A stretch of 64,000 bases of DNA from Halomonas sp. McH1-25 (GCF_022348165.1 NZ_JAKRFI010000005.1:1-64000); one strand, 5' to 3'. Positions 1 to 9,347 are shown, counted from the first letter of the stretch. A program made the numbers and translations. Notes: generated from the sequence alone by a model not told the origin.

Positions 1-133
1 TTACCTTGGGAAAGGTTTCGGGGCCGACCGACTCGGCCCCACCGAACGGTTCCGGGAACTGAGTGGCGCCCCAGCCGTACGCGACGGCCAGGACGAGCAT
101 CAGTATGCCGAAGATGCGGTCGTTGAGTGTCAT
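1..133 (-). CDS. tctB: TctB-family small membrane subunit of a tripartite tricarboxylate transporter (partial)
   Basis: Only the first 44 codons are inside the window; the gene continues past position 1. The ATG at 133-131 overlaps the TAA of tctC (TAATG), so the two are translationally coupled. The peptide starts with a short basic stretch, then a hydrophobic segment (FGILMLVLAVAYGWG), then a loop ending in GPETFPK, which is the usual layout at the N-terminus of TctB proteins. TctB is the four-helix small subunit that works with the large TctA permease and the periplasmic TctC. Identification rests on this pattern plus the adjacent tctC. TctA is expected just outside the window. Confidence 0.75.
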   Translation of the reverse strand, partial: MTLNDRIFGILMLVLAVAYGWGATQFPEPFGGAESVGPETFPKV

Positions 134-1119
134 TACTTGATCAACCCGATTTCTTTGGACAGCGACTCGATATCATTGATCTGCGTCTTGACGAACTCTT
201 CGAACTCGGCACCGCTGACATGGAAGGGCATCAGACCGTTGCTTTGCATAACGTTCTTCCACTCTTCGCTCTGGTAGACGGTATCCATGGCATTGATCCA
301 GTACTGCTTGGCATCGTCGGAGATATCCGCCGGCATGTAGAAGCCGCGCCAGTTGGGACCTACGGCATCGATGCCCTGCTCCTTGGCGGTGGGGATATCG
401 CTGAACTCGCCGGGCAGACGCTCGTCGGCGAGTACCGCCAACACGCGCAGGTCACCGGATTCCATGAAGCCCTGGGCTTCGGTGATATCGCCGGTGAAGG
501 CATCGACGTGGCCGCCGACGACCTGGGTCATGGCCTCGCCGCCGTTGTTGTACGACAGGTAGGGAATGCGCGGCAGGTTATCGACACCAGCGGACTTGGC
601 AGCGATCAGGACTTTCAGATGGTCCCAGCCACCCTTGGCGCTGCCGCCGGCAAACTTGACGCTACGCGGATCCTCCTCCAGTGCGCTCATCAGCGACGGC
701 AGATCCTGGTATTCGGAATCCTTGGACACGGCGATGATGCCGTAGTCGGCACCCAGCGCACCGACCCAGTTGACCATGTCGGCATCCAGACCCTGGAACT
801 GGCCCTGAGCAAGACGCGTGGTGGTCGCGGTGGAGGCCGCGATCAACAGCTGCTCGGCCCCCGCACGCTTGCTGACGGTGTGAGCATAGGCGACACCGCC
901 ACCGGCACCGGCCATGTTGATGGTCTGGACACTGCCCGGAACCAGATCGAGCTCTTCCAGCACGTTGCCCACACTACGGCAGGTGAAATCCCAGCCGCCA
1001 CCCGGATCGGACGGAGCGATACATTCGACCTTGCCTTCCGGCTCGAAAGCCATGGCCATGCTGGTGCCGAGCGTCAAGGTCGCTGCGGCCAGGAATTTGA
1101 GTGGCGTTTTCATTGACAT
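133..1119 (-). CDS. tctC: Tripartite tricarboxylate transporter substrate-binding protein (TctC family)
   Basis: Periplasmic receptor that captures carboxylates (citrate-like or other organic acids) and delivers them to TctAB. The 328-residue protein has a typical signal peptide (about residues 1-24, ending AMA) followed by the family start FEPEGKVECIAPSDPGGGWDF, in which the PGGG-W/D region forms part of the ligand pocket. Length matches the family. Two starts are possible: ATG at 1119 or ATG at 1113. A GGGGAAC Shine-Dalgarno lies about 4 bases from the first and about 10 from the second, so the second is equally plausible. The gene diverges from iclR and is followed by tctB with a stop/start overlap. 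The substrate cannot be told from sequence. Confidence 0.9.
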   Translation of the reverse strand: MSMKTPLKFLAAATLTLGTSMAMAFEPEGKVECIAPSDPGGGWDFTCRSVGNVLEELDLVPGSVQTINMAGAGGGVAYAHTVSKRAGAEQLLIAASTATTTRLAQGQFQGLDADMVNWVGALGADYGIIAVSKDSEYQDLPSLMSALEEDPRSVKFAGGSAKGGWDHLKVLIAAKSAGVDNLPRIPYLSYNNGGEAMTQVVGGHVDAFTGDITEAQGFMESGDLRVLAVLADERLPGEFSDIPTAKEQGIDAVGPNWRGFYMPADISDDAKQYWINAMDTVYQSEEWKNVMQSNGLMPFHVSGAEFEEFVKTQINDIESLSKEIGLIK

Positions 1120-1176
1120 TGTCGTTCCCCGATTTGCGAAGTGTGTTGCAACGAAACGATGGCAAAACGCTTGGCT

Positions 1177-1213
1177 TGCCAGGAACTGGCAGCAACCTTA
1201 CAATTCTGTAAGG
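1177..1213. promoter_or_regulatory. Two adjacent palindromes in the tctC/iclR divergent region
   Basis: TGCCAG-GAA-CTGGCA lies at 1177-1191 and CCTTACA-ATTC-TGTAAGG at 1196-1213, both with perfect arms. They lie 58-96 bases upstream of the tctC start and well upstream of the IclR gene. Dimeric regulators such as IclR proteins or phosphorylated TctD could bind such sites. Which protein, if any, binds here is inference. Confidence 0.4.
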
Positions 1214-1339
1214 CAGAACTCCGTTCCTTGGAGTGGAAACTAGGCATGTTGCCTACCGGCGTCAACGCCTAATAAGTCCGCTTAGACCAAAGTTGAATGA
1301 CGTTACCGCCCCGTCTTTTTCGTTACTGAGGCCCTAAAA

Positions 1340-1936
1340 ATGGCGCAGGATCGCGTGGAATCCGTGGAGCGTGCACTCACCGTCCTCGACGTTTTCGATT
1401 CGCCGCAGGATCGTTTTACGCTAGCTGAACTGGCCAATGCGACGGGCTACTACAAGAGCACCCTGCTGCGTTTGCTGAGTTCGCTGGAACGCTTCGACTA
1501 TGTGCAGCGTGGCCAGGATGGCCGTTTTCGTCTGGGGCACGCCCCGGTGCGCCTGGCTCGCAGACACTTGCCCAGTCGTCAGCTCGAGGTCTGGATCCAG
1601 CCGGTGCTGGAGTCGCTGACGCTGGCCAGCGGGGAGACCGCCGCTCTGATCGAAGTCACGGGCAAGTATGCCGAATGCCGGCTGGCCTCGGTGCCCGACA
1701 GCTCGCTGCGCCACGAGTTGCGTCCCGGTGAACGCTGGCGGATCGAACATGCAGGCTCTCCTGCTCGGGACTTCCCGGGTGGTATCATGGTGTGCCGTCA
1801 GATCACCTACCCCGAAGAGACGTCACTGCGTTGGCTAGCTCTTTCGGGGCCGAGTAGCCGGCTCACGACGGCCCTGGCCGACAAGCACTTGGATGCTGCC
1901 CAGGCCGAACTGGAGCGGCGCCCGACCGAGCGCTAA
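1340..1936 (+). CDS. IclR-family transcriptional regulator, short form
   Basis: The N-terminal 70 residues form a winged helix-turn-helix of IclR type (RALTVLDVF, then FTLAELANATGYYKSTLLRLL), and the remainder resembles the start of the IclR effector domain (GETAALIEV). IclR proteins are usually about 250 residues; this one has 198 and stops early in the effector domain, so part of the ligand pocket seems missing. It sits between divergent tctC and, 12 bases downstream, a tctD-like response regulator. Regulation of the carboxylate transporter is the natural guess. It may be a genuinely short subfamily member rather than a truncation. Confidence 0.75.
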   Translation: MAQDRVESVERALTVLDVFDSPQDRFTLAELANATGYYKSTLLRLLSSLERFDYVQRGQDGRFRLGHAPVRLARRHLPSRQLEVWIQPVLESLTLASGETAALIEVTGKYAECRLASVPDSSLRHELRPGERWRIEHAGSPARDFPGGIMVCRQITYPEETSLRWLALSGPSSRLTTALADKHLDAAQAELERRPTER

Positions 1937-1948
1937 ACGAGGTCCCCC

Positions 1949-2611
1949 ATGCGACTGCTACTCGTCGAAGACGATACGCTGCTTGCCGAAACCCTGTCCG
2001 ACGTCCTGCGTCTGGATAATCATCACGTTACGGCGATCGCCGAGGGCGACGAGGCACGCCGGCTGTTGAGCGCGCCCGATCACGGCCAGGACCTGGTCCT
2101 GCTCGATCTCAATCTACCTGGGTGCAACGGCCTGGAAGTGCTTGCCGCGTTACGCCAGCACGACAAGGAAACGCCGGTATTGATCCTGACGGCGCGCGGC
2201 GCCATCGAGGATCGGGTGCAGGGCCTCGACCTCGGCGCCGACGATTATCTGGCCAAACCGTTCGCGCTGGACGAGCTCGAAGCGCGCGTGCGCGCCCTGC
2301 TACGCCGGCATACACGCAGCACGGCCCTGCAAGTCGGCAATCTGGATTTCGACAGCCTGTCCCAACGCTTCACTTTGGTGGGTGAGACGCTCAATCTCCC
2401 GCCCCGCGAACAGCGCCTGCTCGGCTATTTGATGCGCCACGCAGGCGAGCCCATCGACAAGACACGTCTCGCGGAGGAAGCCTTTGCCGGCGAAGCCCTG
2501 GGCGACAATGCCATCGAGGTCTACGTGCACCGGTTGCGCCGTCGCCTGAGCGGCAGCGGCGTCGAATTGCGCACGATTCGCGGCCTGGGTTATCTGCTGG
2601 AGTCGGTGTGA
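1949..2611 (+). CDS. tctD: OmpR/PhoB-family response regulator, TctD-like
   Basis: DNA-binding response regulator of 220 residues. The receiver domain (1-115) has the acidic pair D8/D9, phospho-acceptor D53 in LLDLNLPG and K103 in YLAKPFALDEL. The C-terminal winged helix (about 125-220) ends with the typical VYVHRLRRRL and TIRGLGYLL motifs. It is followed by its sensor kinase with a 4-base GTGA overlap. With a tricarboxylate carrier next door, the best comparison is TctD, which activates tctCBA when citrate is present. The assignment to TctD rather than another QseB-like paralogue is contextual. Confidence 0.85.
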   Translation: MRLLLVEDDTLLAETLSDVLRLDNHHVTAIAEGDEARRLLSAPDHGQDLVLLDLNLPGCNGLEVLAALRQHDKETPVLILTARGAIEDRVQGLDLGADDYLAKPFALDELEARVRALLRRHTRSTALQVGNLDFDSLSQRFTLVGETLNLPPREQRLLGYLMRHAGEPIDKTRLAEEAFAGEALGDNAIEVYVHRLRRRLSGSGVELRTIRGLGYLLESV

Positions 2612-3972
2612 ACGCCCAGGACAGCCTCTATCGACGCTTGCTGGCCTGGTTGTTCCTGCCGCTATTAGGCCTGGGTGCATTGATGCTGGTCCAAGCCTAC
2701 CTGGGCGCCCGCGATACCGCCGACCGTGCGTTCGATCGCCTGTTGGAAGCCTCATCGTTGGCGATCGCCGAACAGGTCAAATGGCAGGACGAAAAACTGT
2801 GGCTCGACCTGGCACCTGCAGCGCTCGAAATGCTGGCGACCGATGCTCAGGAGCGCGTCTTCTACGCACTGTACAACGCCCAGGGTGACTTCATTACCGG
2901 CAATGCCGACCTACCCGGCTTGAACGCCGGCGAGAAACGCTCGCTGTATTACGACGATGTGACCTGGAATGGCCAGCGCTTGCGCGTCGGCGTCCGCGAA
3001 ACCCGCCTCGAGGGCTGGAGCCAGCGGGAGCGCTTCGAGGTTCGCGTTGCGCATACCCGCGAAGGCCGTGAACACCTGACCCGGAGTCTCTTCCAGGGCA
3101 GCCTGGTACGCATTGCCATCATGGTCCTATTGGCCGCCTGCATCCTCGTGCTGACCATTCGCTCCGCCTTGTCGCCCCTGACCCGGCTACGGCGTGCCAT
3201 CCGCGAGCGCGACCCGCGCACCCTGGCGCCGCTGGAACTGGACCTGCCACGCGAACTCGCCGAGTTGCGCGAGACCCTGAACGATCTCCTGGCCCGCATG
3301 CGCCGGGTACGCGCCAACCAGGAACGCTTCATCGGCGATGCCTCACACCAGCTGCGCACGCCGCTGGCCGGGCTTTCGGCCCGCGCCGAACTCGCCCTGC
3401 GCCAGGAAAATCCGCGCCTCTGGCGCGATGCCCTGCAGGCCATGCAGACCACCAGTGCGAGTACGGCCCGCCTGGCAGTACAGTTGCTATCGATGACGCG
3501 TCTCAACAATCCCGAGGCAAGCCCCGAGCTCGTCCCTCTGGACCTGAACCAAGTGGCACGCACCGCTACGCTGGGAGCGCTGGGCGCCTGTCACCGCGAC
3601 GGCATTGACCTCGGCGTGGAAACGCCCGATGAGGCAACCTGCGTCGATGGCGTCGGCTGGCAGTTGGAAGAGTGTCTGGTCAACCTGATCGACAATGCAC
3701 GCCGCTATGGGGCCAGCCAAATCACCGTCCGCGTGCTGGCCGATCCTCCCACGCTGGAAGTGGAGGACAATGGCCCGGGCATCGCTCCCGATCTGCGCTT
3801 GATGGTGCTGCGTCCTTTCTTTCGAGGCCAGGATAGCGGCGAAGGGTCGGGCCTGGGCCTGGCCATCGTCGACAGCATTGCACGTGCCCATCATGCCCGC
3901 CTGTCGCTGCACGATGCCCGCAACGGGCACGGCCTGCGCGTGGCGATGCGCTTCATGGGAGATCGTTCATGA
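2608..3972 (+). CDS. tctE: Sensor histidine kinase, TctE-like
   Basis: Inner-membrane kinase of 454 residues starting at GTG 2608, inside the end of the response-regulator gene. It has a transmembrane helix near 10-30, a periplasmic sensor region to about 160, a second helix near 165-186, a HAMP-like linker, the H-box FIGDASHQLRTPLAGL with H247, then N-box (NLIDNARRYG), G1 (DNGPGI) and G2 (GEGSGLGLAI) ATP-binding motifs. The QseC/TctE-type H-box and the transporter context suggest carboxylate sensing. Its stop overlaps the start of the next gene (ATGA), so a third protein is co-translated with the two-component pair. Confidence 0.85.
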   Translation: MNAQDSLYRRLLAWLFLPLLGLGALMLVQAYLGARDTADRAFDRLLEASSLAIAEQVKWQDEKLWLDLAPAALEMLATDAQERVFYALYNAQGDFITGNADLPGLNAGEKRSLYYDDVTWNGQRLRVGVRETRLEGWSQRERFEVRVAHTREGREHLTRSLFQGSLVRIAIMVLLAACILVLTIRSALSPLTRLRRAIRERDPRTLAPLELDLPRELAELRETLNDLLARMRRVRANQERFIGDASHQLRTPLAGLSARAELALRQENPRLWRDALQAMQTTSASTARLAVQLLSMTRLNNPEASPELVPLDLNQVARTATLGALGACHRDGIDLGVETPDEATCVDGVGWQLEECLVNLIDNARRYGASQITVRVLADPPTLEVEDNGPGIAPDLRLMVLRPFFRGQDSGEGSGLGLAIVDSIARAHHARLSLHDARNGHGLRVAMRFMGDRS

Positions 3973-5099
3973 TACTGATACTGAGACGTCTACTCACGCT
4001 GAGCGTCGCACTCGGCTTGGTCTTTGCACTGCAGCAAACGGTCCTGGCGGCCCAACTGCTGCACTACCCTGCCCAGCCCGGCGCCACGGACGTTTCTCAG
4101 CTGGATATTTCCGGAGCCCTGGATACGCCACTCATTGCCCCCGTGCTCGAGGACTTCCATCGACGGAACCCCGACATAGCCCTCACCTACCGTAATCTCA
4201 CCACGTTGGAAGTCTACCGGACCTTCATCGCCGGCAATGAAAATCCACAGGCCGATGTCGTCATGTCATCGGCCATGCCCTGGCAGTATCAGTTGGCCAA
4301 CAATGGCTACGCCCGTTCCCTCGACCTGGCTAACGCCGAGCGTTGGCCGGCCTGGGCCCGCTGGCGCCAGGAACTGTTCGGCATCACCTTCGAGCCGGTG
4401 GTCATCGTCTATCGCAAGGCGCTGGCCGAACGCTATGGCGACATCGGCAGCCATGCCGAACTATTGTCGCTACTCGAACGCGAACGCGAGGCTCTGCGAG
4501 GGCGCGTGGTGACCTACGATCCGGCCCGTAGCGGCGCTGGCTACACGTATGCGGTCGAAGAAGCGCGACTCTCTCCCCGATACTGGGAACTGGTCGCCGC
4601 CTTGGGTGGTGTCGAAGCCGATCTGGTGGGCACGACCCAGGAAATGCTCGATGGCCTGGCCGAGGGACGTTACCTGATTGGCTACAATCTGCTGGGTAGC
4701 TACGCCCAAGGCTTCGCAGAAGATCACCCGGAGCTGGAAGTCGTCATACCGAGCGATTACGCCTTGGTGATGCAACGCCTGGCGTTTTTGCCACGTTCGG
4801 CAGACAACCCCGAGGCGGCGCGGCGCTTTTTCGATTATCTGCTCAGCGAACAGGGCCAACGCGTCATCAGCGAACGGACTCCGCTCGGTGCCGTTCACCC
4901 GGCGCTGGAAGGGCCCGGCAGTGCGAGCGCCTTGCGCAATCGGCTAGGCGAGGCGTTACGTCCGATCCGCCTGGGCCCGGGGTTGCTGGCGACACTCGAC
5001 AGGCTAAAGCGCGAAGCGCTGCTAGCCCGCTGGAACCGTGAGTTTCGGCGCCCCACGACACCCGCCGATTCATCGACACCAGAAGAGACAATGCCATGA
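3969..5099 (+). CDS. Periplasmic extracellular solute-binding protein coupled to the TctDE-like system
   Basis: A 376-residue protein with a signal peptide (about 1-28, ending VLAA) and a type-2 periplasmic-binding fold like Fe3+/phosphoglycerate-type ABC receptors (ADVVMSSAMPWQYQLANNGYA; FGITFEPVVIVYRKAL). No ABC permease or ATPase is nearby. The start codon overlaps the kinase stop. This arrangement resembles PgtC, a periplasmic protein that modulates its two-component partner, so a sensory accessory role is more likely than transport. The ligand is unknown. The gene overlaps the start of tlyA by four bases, which may mean tlyA is transcribed with this unit. Confidence 0.7.
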   Translation: MILILRRLLTLSVALGLVFALQQTVLAAQLLHYPAQPGATDVSQLDISGALDTPLIAPVLEDFHRRNPDIALTYRNLTTLEVYRTFIAGNENPQADVVMSSAMPWQYQLANNGYARSLDLANAERWPAWARWRQELFGITFEPVVIVYRKALAERYGDIGSHAELLSLLEREREALRGRVVTYDPARSGAGYTYAVEEARLSPRYWELVAALGGVEADLVGTTQEMLDGLAEGRYLIGYNLLGSYAQGFAEDHPELEVVIPSDYALVMQRLAFLPRSADNPEAARRFFDYLLSEQGQRVISERTPLGAVHPALEGPGSASALRNRLGEALRPIRLGPGLLATLDRLKREALLARWNREFRRPTTPADSSTPEETMP

Positions 5100-5872
5100 T
5101 GCGACTCGACCAACTGCTGGTCGCCCGGGGCCTGGTACGGTCGCGGACCCGCGCCCAGCGACTCATCCGCCATGGCCGGGTGAGTCTGGCCGATGCCCCG
5201 AGCCACAGGCTGACCAAGCCTGGAGAGAAACTCCCCCAGGACGCACCGCTTATCGTTGCCGACGATGCCGAAGAGCGCTATGTGTCACGGGCAGGGCTCA
5301 AGCTGGAAGCGTTACTCGACACCCTCCAGTTGCGGCTGGATGACCGGCTGGTGCTCGACGTAGGGCAGTCCACCGGCGGCTTTACCGATTGCGCGCTACG
5401 CTATGGTGCGGCCCACGTCATCGGCATCGAGGTCGGGCATGGCCAACTCGATGCCGAGCTGCGCCAGGACCCGCGGGTTACCTGCCTGGAAGGGCTCAAT
5501 GCACGCGCCATGGCCGACGATCCGCATCTGCAGGCGGCAATCGGCGCTCACATGCCAACCCCGGTTTCGGTGGCGGTCATGGACGTCTCGTTCATTTCCC
5601 AAACCCTGATCCTGCCCGAACTGGGCCGCCTGCTTGCCCCGGGCGCCGAGCTGCTATCGTTGGTCAAACCCCAGTTCGAGGTGGGGCCCGGCAAGGTGGA
5701 CCCACGCGGGATCGTCAGCGACCCGAGCCTTTATCGCGACGTGGAGCGACGTATCCGCACGCGCTGTGTCGAATGTGGCTTCGAGGTCCTGGCCTGGCAA
5801 GACAGCCCGATCCTGGGCGGCGACGGCAACCACGAATTTCTGCTCTTTGCGCGCAAACGTTCGGGCGGTTAG
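5096..5872 (+). CDS. tlyA: TlyA-family rRNA (cytidine-2'-O)-methyltransferase / haemolysin-like protein
   Basis: Predicted SAM-dependent RNA 2'-O-methyltransferase of 258 residues. Residues 1-60 form an S4 RNA-binding domain (RLDQLLVARGLVRSRTRAQ), and the rest is an FtsJ/RrmJ-type Rossmann domain with the SAM loop LDVGQSTGGFTDCAL and the conserved LVKPQFEVG. In mycobacteria TlyA modifies 16S and 23S rRNA; in many proteobacteria the homologue is called haemolysin A without proof of haemolysis. Tandem ATGs at 5096 and 5099 leave the exact start open. It ends 7 bases from the convergent mscK-like gene. Confidence 0.88.
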   Translation: MMRLDQLLVARGLVRSRTRAQRLIRHGRVSLADAPSHRLTKPGEKLPQDAPLIVADDAEERYVSRAGLKLEALLDTLQLRLDDRLVLDVGQSTGGFTDCALRYGAAHVIGIEVGHGQLDAELRQDPRVTCLEGLNARAMADDPHLQAAIGAHMPTPVSVAVMDVSFISQTLILPELGRLLAPGAELLSLVKPQFEVGPGKVDPRGIVSDPSLYRDVERRIRTRCVECGFEVLAWQDSPILGGDGNHEFLLFARKRSGG

Positions 5873-5879
5873 CGGGCGG

Positions 5880-8800
5880 CTAGGTAGCGCCGCCCATCGA
5901 CTTGTTCCCGGCCTGCGACAGCACCTTCGTTGCCTGACCATCGGCGTTGTGTAGCCAAACGTCCATCTGATTGAAGGCGATACGAATGCCATGCTCGCGA
6001 AACAGCGCATCGAGTCGCCGGTTGATCTCATCGGCGGCATACAATCGATCGAGCAAGTCGTTGACGAAGATACGTAGCTCGAAGTTGAAGGCTGTCGCCC
6101 CGTAGCTGGTGCAGAAGACTTGCGGTTCGGGGTCCTTGAGCACCCGCGGGTTGCTTTCGGCGGCATCGCGCAAGAGCCGGTGCACGGCATCCAGGTCGGA
6201 GCCATGGGACACGCCATAGTTGAGCACGACCCGCGTGATATTGTCCGACAGCGACCAGTTGATGAGTTGATCGGTGACGAAGGTCTTGTTGGGAATGATG
6301 ATTTCCTTGCGGTCGAAGTCGGTCACGGTCGTGGCGCGAATGCGGATGCGGCTGACGGTGCCGTGCAAATTGCCAAGCGTGATGGTGTCACCGATGCGTA
6401 TCGGACGCTCGAACAGGATGATCAGGCCCGAAATGAAGTTGGCAAAGATTTCCTGAAGACCGAAGCCCAGCCCCACACCCAATGCCGCCACGAGCCACTG
6501 CAATTTGCCCCACGAGACCCCTAGCGTGCCCAGCGATACCACGATGCCGACTCCCACGATGGTGTACGACAACAAAGAAGAAATGGCATAGGCGCTCCCC
6601 TGCTTGAGCGACAGCCTCGACAGCACCATGACCTCGAGTAGCCCCGGCAGGTTGCGGGCCATCACGAATGTCAGCACCACGATAGCCAGGCCCGTCATGA
6701 GATCGGCGACGGTGATCGGTGCCTGGGTCAGGCTCTCGCCCTCGCCCCGGGTAATCGACCATACCTTGACGTTATCGAGATACGAGAGCACCGCCAGCAG
6801 GTCCGCCCAGACCAGGTACAGAACCAGCGAGAAACCCAAAAACAGAATCAGCTTGGAAAGGCGCAACGATTGCTGGTTGACCTGGTCGAGATCCAGCGGC
6901 GGCTCCTCGACGACCTCCAGCCCGCCTTCCGCGCCTTCCTGTACCTGGGCACGGCGCCGTGCAACGGCACGCCGATAGGCCAGGCGCCGGGCAGCCACTG
7001 CCAGTCCACGTACGACCGCGGCCTCGATGAGTATCCACGCGCCGAAGATATACAGGCTGATCACGAAACGATTGATCAGTTGCAGGGCGGTATATTCATA
7101 GCCCACCACGATCAATACGCTCAACGTCAGCGTTGCCGCCGACAAGGCCAGACCCAGTGCCAAACGGAAGGGATTGGTTCCGAAATGCGGAATGTGCGCC
7201 ATGATCAGACGGGCGATGAGCACACTCATCGACAGCAGGCCGCCCAGCAACAGCAATAGCGAAAGCGGTCGTTCCGCCAGGGAGGGGCCGTCACCTCGCG
7301 CAATGGTGCCGATCGTCAGGACAGGTATCAGAGCGATCCCCAACCACCACAGCAGTTGACGTAACCGCATGGCGTAGGCTGTCGGCCAATGAAAATGCCG
7401 AATTGCCACACCATCGGGCACCAGCAGGCGCCGGGCCAACGCCACCACGCCCCAGGCCAGCGCCAGCTGCAGCAATGCCCCGCCGAAAATGGCCACAAGG
7501 CCCTGCCATCCCATCGACAAGGCCATGCCCGCCGCCGTCAGAACCAACGGACCGGGCGCTGCCAATAGCGCATTGAGCAGAATGGCACGTGGCGTATGCA
7601 TCTGGGTATCGCGCTTGAGGCGGCCGATCTGCTCATGCAGGATGAGCAGATGCGCTTTGATGCGCCGGCGGCGTAACAGCAGCCCCGAGGCCAGCAGCAA
7701 CGGCAATAGCGACCACAGCGCGGCTGGCTGGGGCGTCTGCCCCAGACCGGTGGCGATCCGGCGCCATTCGCCCTCGGTAAGTTGCGTCATGGTCAGAGAA
7801 GGCAGCTGGCGTAACCACGCCAGGTCCAGTGGGCGCCGATTGGCGACCCAGAACAGCTGCTCCTCGATGGTAGCGCGCAGGCTCTTGCTGATATCCAGCA
7901 ATTGCTGCTGGTTGAGCTGAAGATCGATGGCCGTCGTGAGTAGCTCACCGTACTCCTGCTCCAGTTGGTCCACCTGGTCCCGGCGTGAGCGATATAGACG
8001 AGTCAGCGAGTCGAGCAAGGCCGGTGTCGCCTCGACATCGGCCTCGGCGAGTCGAGACGTGGCCAACTGATCGAGATCGCGCAGATCTTCACGCTGACGC
8101 CCCAGGTCGAACTGCTTGAGCCGGAGGTCGGCAATCTCTTCCTGGAGTCCCTTGACTGCGTCGACCTTGGGTAGCGCACTGCGCTGCTCGCGAAGAATCC
8201 GTGAAAGCAGTAGGCTGCCACGTATCGCCTCGATCTGCTCGTTGAGGGTACGCTGGACCTGACGCACCCGGTCCAGTTGCGTACGCACCTTGATGCCTTC
8301 GCGTTCCAGGGCATTGTTACGGTCGATGATACGCAGCAACTCGGAGTTCAGCTCACGGTTGATGGACTGCGCACGCGCCACCACCGGATGGCCGGAAGCC
8401 ATGGCGTCCTGGCGTGTCGAGTCGTTGACGGCATCCTCGAGCTTTTCGCGACGTTTCTGGTCGAGTACCGCCTGCATCAGGGTCAGCCGATCCTGAACGT
8501 TGTCGATTCGACCGGTCAAAACATCGCGTTCCAGTTTGGCTAGTTCATACAGGCGCGTATTGGTCGCCAACTGACGACGCTTCAGAGCCAGCCGGCTCTC
8601 GGCCAGTTGCAGTTGGCTGAGCAACTCCCAGTAGGCCGGGGCATCCTCGGCACCGGAATAATCATCCAAGGCGGCGCGCAGCTCCTCGATACGCGTCAAC
8701 GCTTGCGTGATATCCGCCTGAGCCCGCTCGGGTAACGTCTGCGCTTCGATCAGTTGCGAGTTGGTCGCTGCGAGACGATCCTGGAGCGACTTCAACTCAT

Positions 8801-9200
8801 TGAGCGCTTCGCTCACCCGTTCTTCGAGTTCGTCCTGACCGATGTTCTCGAGCGTCGCTGCACTGGGAATTTCGTCGCCTTCGGCGTACTGGCGCGCTTG
8901 TCGCTCGAAGCGCTGCATCTCCTCGGGTGCCTGCTCGAGACGCTGTTCCAGTTCGCTACGCTGTTTTTCGATCCCGGCCAGTTTCTCGATCGTCTCGAGC
9001 GTGGCGCGGAGCGTATCGATTTCCTCTTTCTGGCTGGCGTCGGGCTTCTCGATGGATGTCAACGTCTCCAGGCGCTGACTGAGTGAGTCCTTGTCGGGTA
9101 GCGATTCCTGTGCCAGGGCCGGCATGGCAGCCATCGTTATCCACAGCCATACCAACGTGATCGACCACCAGGCTTTCCCTGTTCGTGCCACTGCCACCAC
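5880..9200 (-). CDS. mscK: Large mechanosensitive channel, MscK/KefA type
   Basis: An 1106-residue inner-membrane channel that opens under hypo-osmotic membrane tension. It has a signal peptide (ending ALAQE), a long periplasmic coiled-coil region (to about 480), a bundle of transmembrane helices (about 490-900) and a C-terminal MscS module with the pore helix (LQWLVAALGVGLGFGLQEIFANFISG) and cytosolic beta domain (ERPIRIGDTITLGNLHGTV; IIIPNKTFVTDQLINWS). Length and order match MscK (about 1120 residues). The start is one of several closely spaced GTG codons; GTG at 9191 is about 9 bases from a GAGG and may be the true one. Useful to a halophile facing osmotic downshock. Confidence 0.88.
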   Translation of the reverse strand: MVAVARTGKAWWSITLVWLWITMAAMPALAQESLPDKDSLSQRLETLTSIEKPDASQKEEIDTLRATLETIEKLAGIEKQRSELEQRLEQAPEEMQRFERQARQYAEGDEIPSAATLENIGQDELEERVSEALNELKSLQDRLAATNSQLIEAQTLPERAQADITQALTRIEELRAALDDYSGAEDAPAYWELLSQLQLAESRLALKRRQLATNTRLYELAKLERDVLTGRIDNVQDRLTLMQAVLDQKRREKLEDAVNDSTRQDAMASGHPVVARAQSINRELNSELLRIIDRNNALEREGIKVRTQLDRVRQVQRTLNEQIEAIRGSLLLSRILREQRSALPKVDAVKGLQEEIADLRLKQFDLGRQREDLRDLDQLATSRLAEADVEATPALLDSLTRLYRSRRDQVDQLEQEYGELLTTAIDLQLNQQQLLDISKSLRATIEEQLFWVANRRPLDLAWLRQLPSLTMTQLTEGEWRRIATGLGQTPQPAALWSLLPLLLASGLLLRRRRIKAHLLILHEQIGRLKRDTQMHTPRAILLNALLAAPGPLVLTAAGMALSMGWQGLVAIFGGALLQLALAWGVVALARRLLVPDGVAIRHFHWPTAYAMRLRQLLWWLGIALIPVLTIGTIARGDGPSLAERPLSLLLLLGGLLSMSVLIARLIMAHIPHFGTNPFRLALGLALSAATLTLSVLIVVGYEYTALQLINRFVISLYIFGAWILIEAAVVRGLAVAARRLAYRRAVARRRAQVQEGAEGGLEVVEEPPLDLDQVNQQSLRLSKLILFLGFSLVLYLVWADLLAVLSYLDNVKVWSITRGEGESLTQAPITVADLMTGLAIVVLTFVMARNLPGLLEVMVLSRLSLKQGSAYAISSLLSYTIVGVGIVVSLGTLGVSWGKLQWLVAALGVGLGFGLQEIFANFISGLIILFERPIRIGDTITLGNLHGTVSRIRIRATTVTDFDRKEIIIPNKTFVTDQLINWSLSDNITRVVLNYGVSHGSDLDAVHRLLRDAAESNPRVLKDPEPQVFCTSYGATAFNFELRIFVNDLLDRLYAADEINRRLDALFREHGIRIAFNQMDVWLHNADGQATKVLSQAGNKSMGGAT

Positions 9201-9347
9201 CCTCGTACCGTTCCGTTTACACAGCGCAACTTAGCCGCGCATTGTGGGCCTGGCCCGCCGCGTTGGCAATCTCCGCCCAGAGACGATTTGACTTAGCCGG
9301 GCGGCATGGTAGAAAGACACGTTTGCGGCCCTCTATAGGATGCTGAT

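Noticed and set aside
127-1116. 329-codon open frame on the plus strand opposite tctC
   Set aside because: Exact antisense shadow of a clear TctC gene; produced by codon bias in G+C-rich DNA, no ribosome site or domain.
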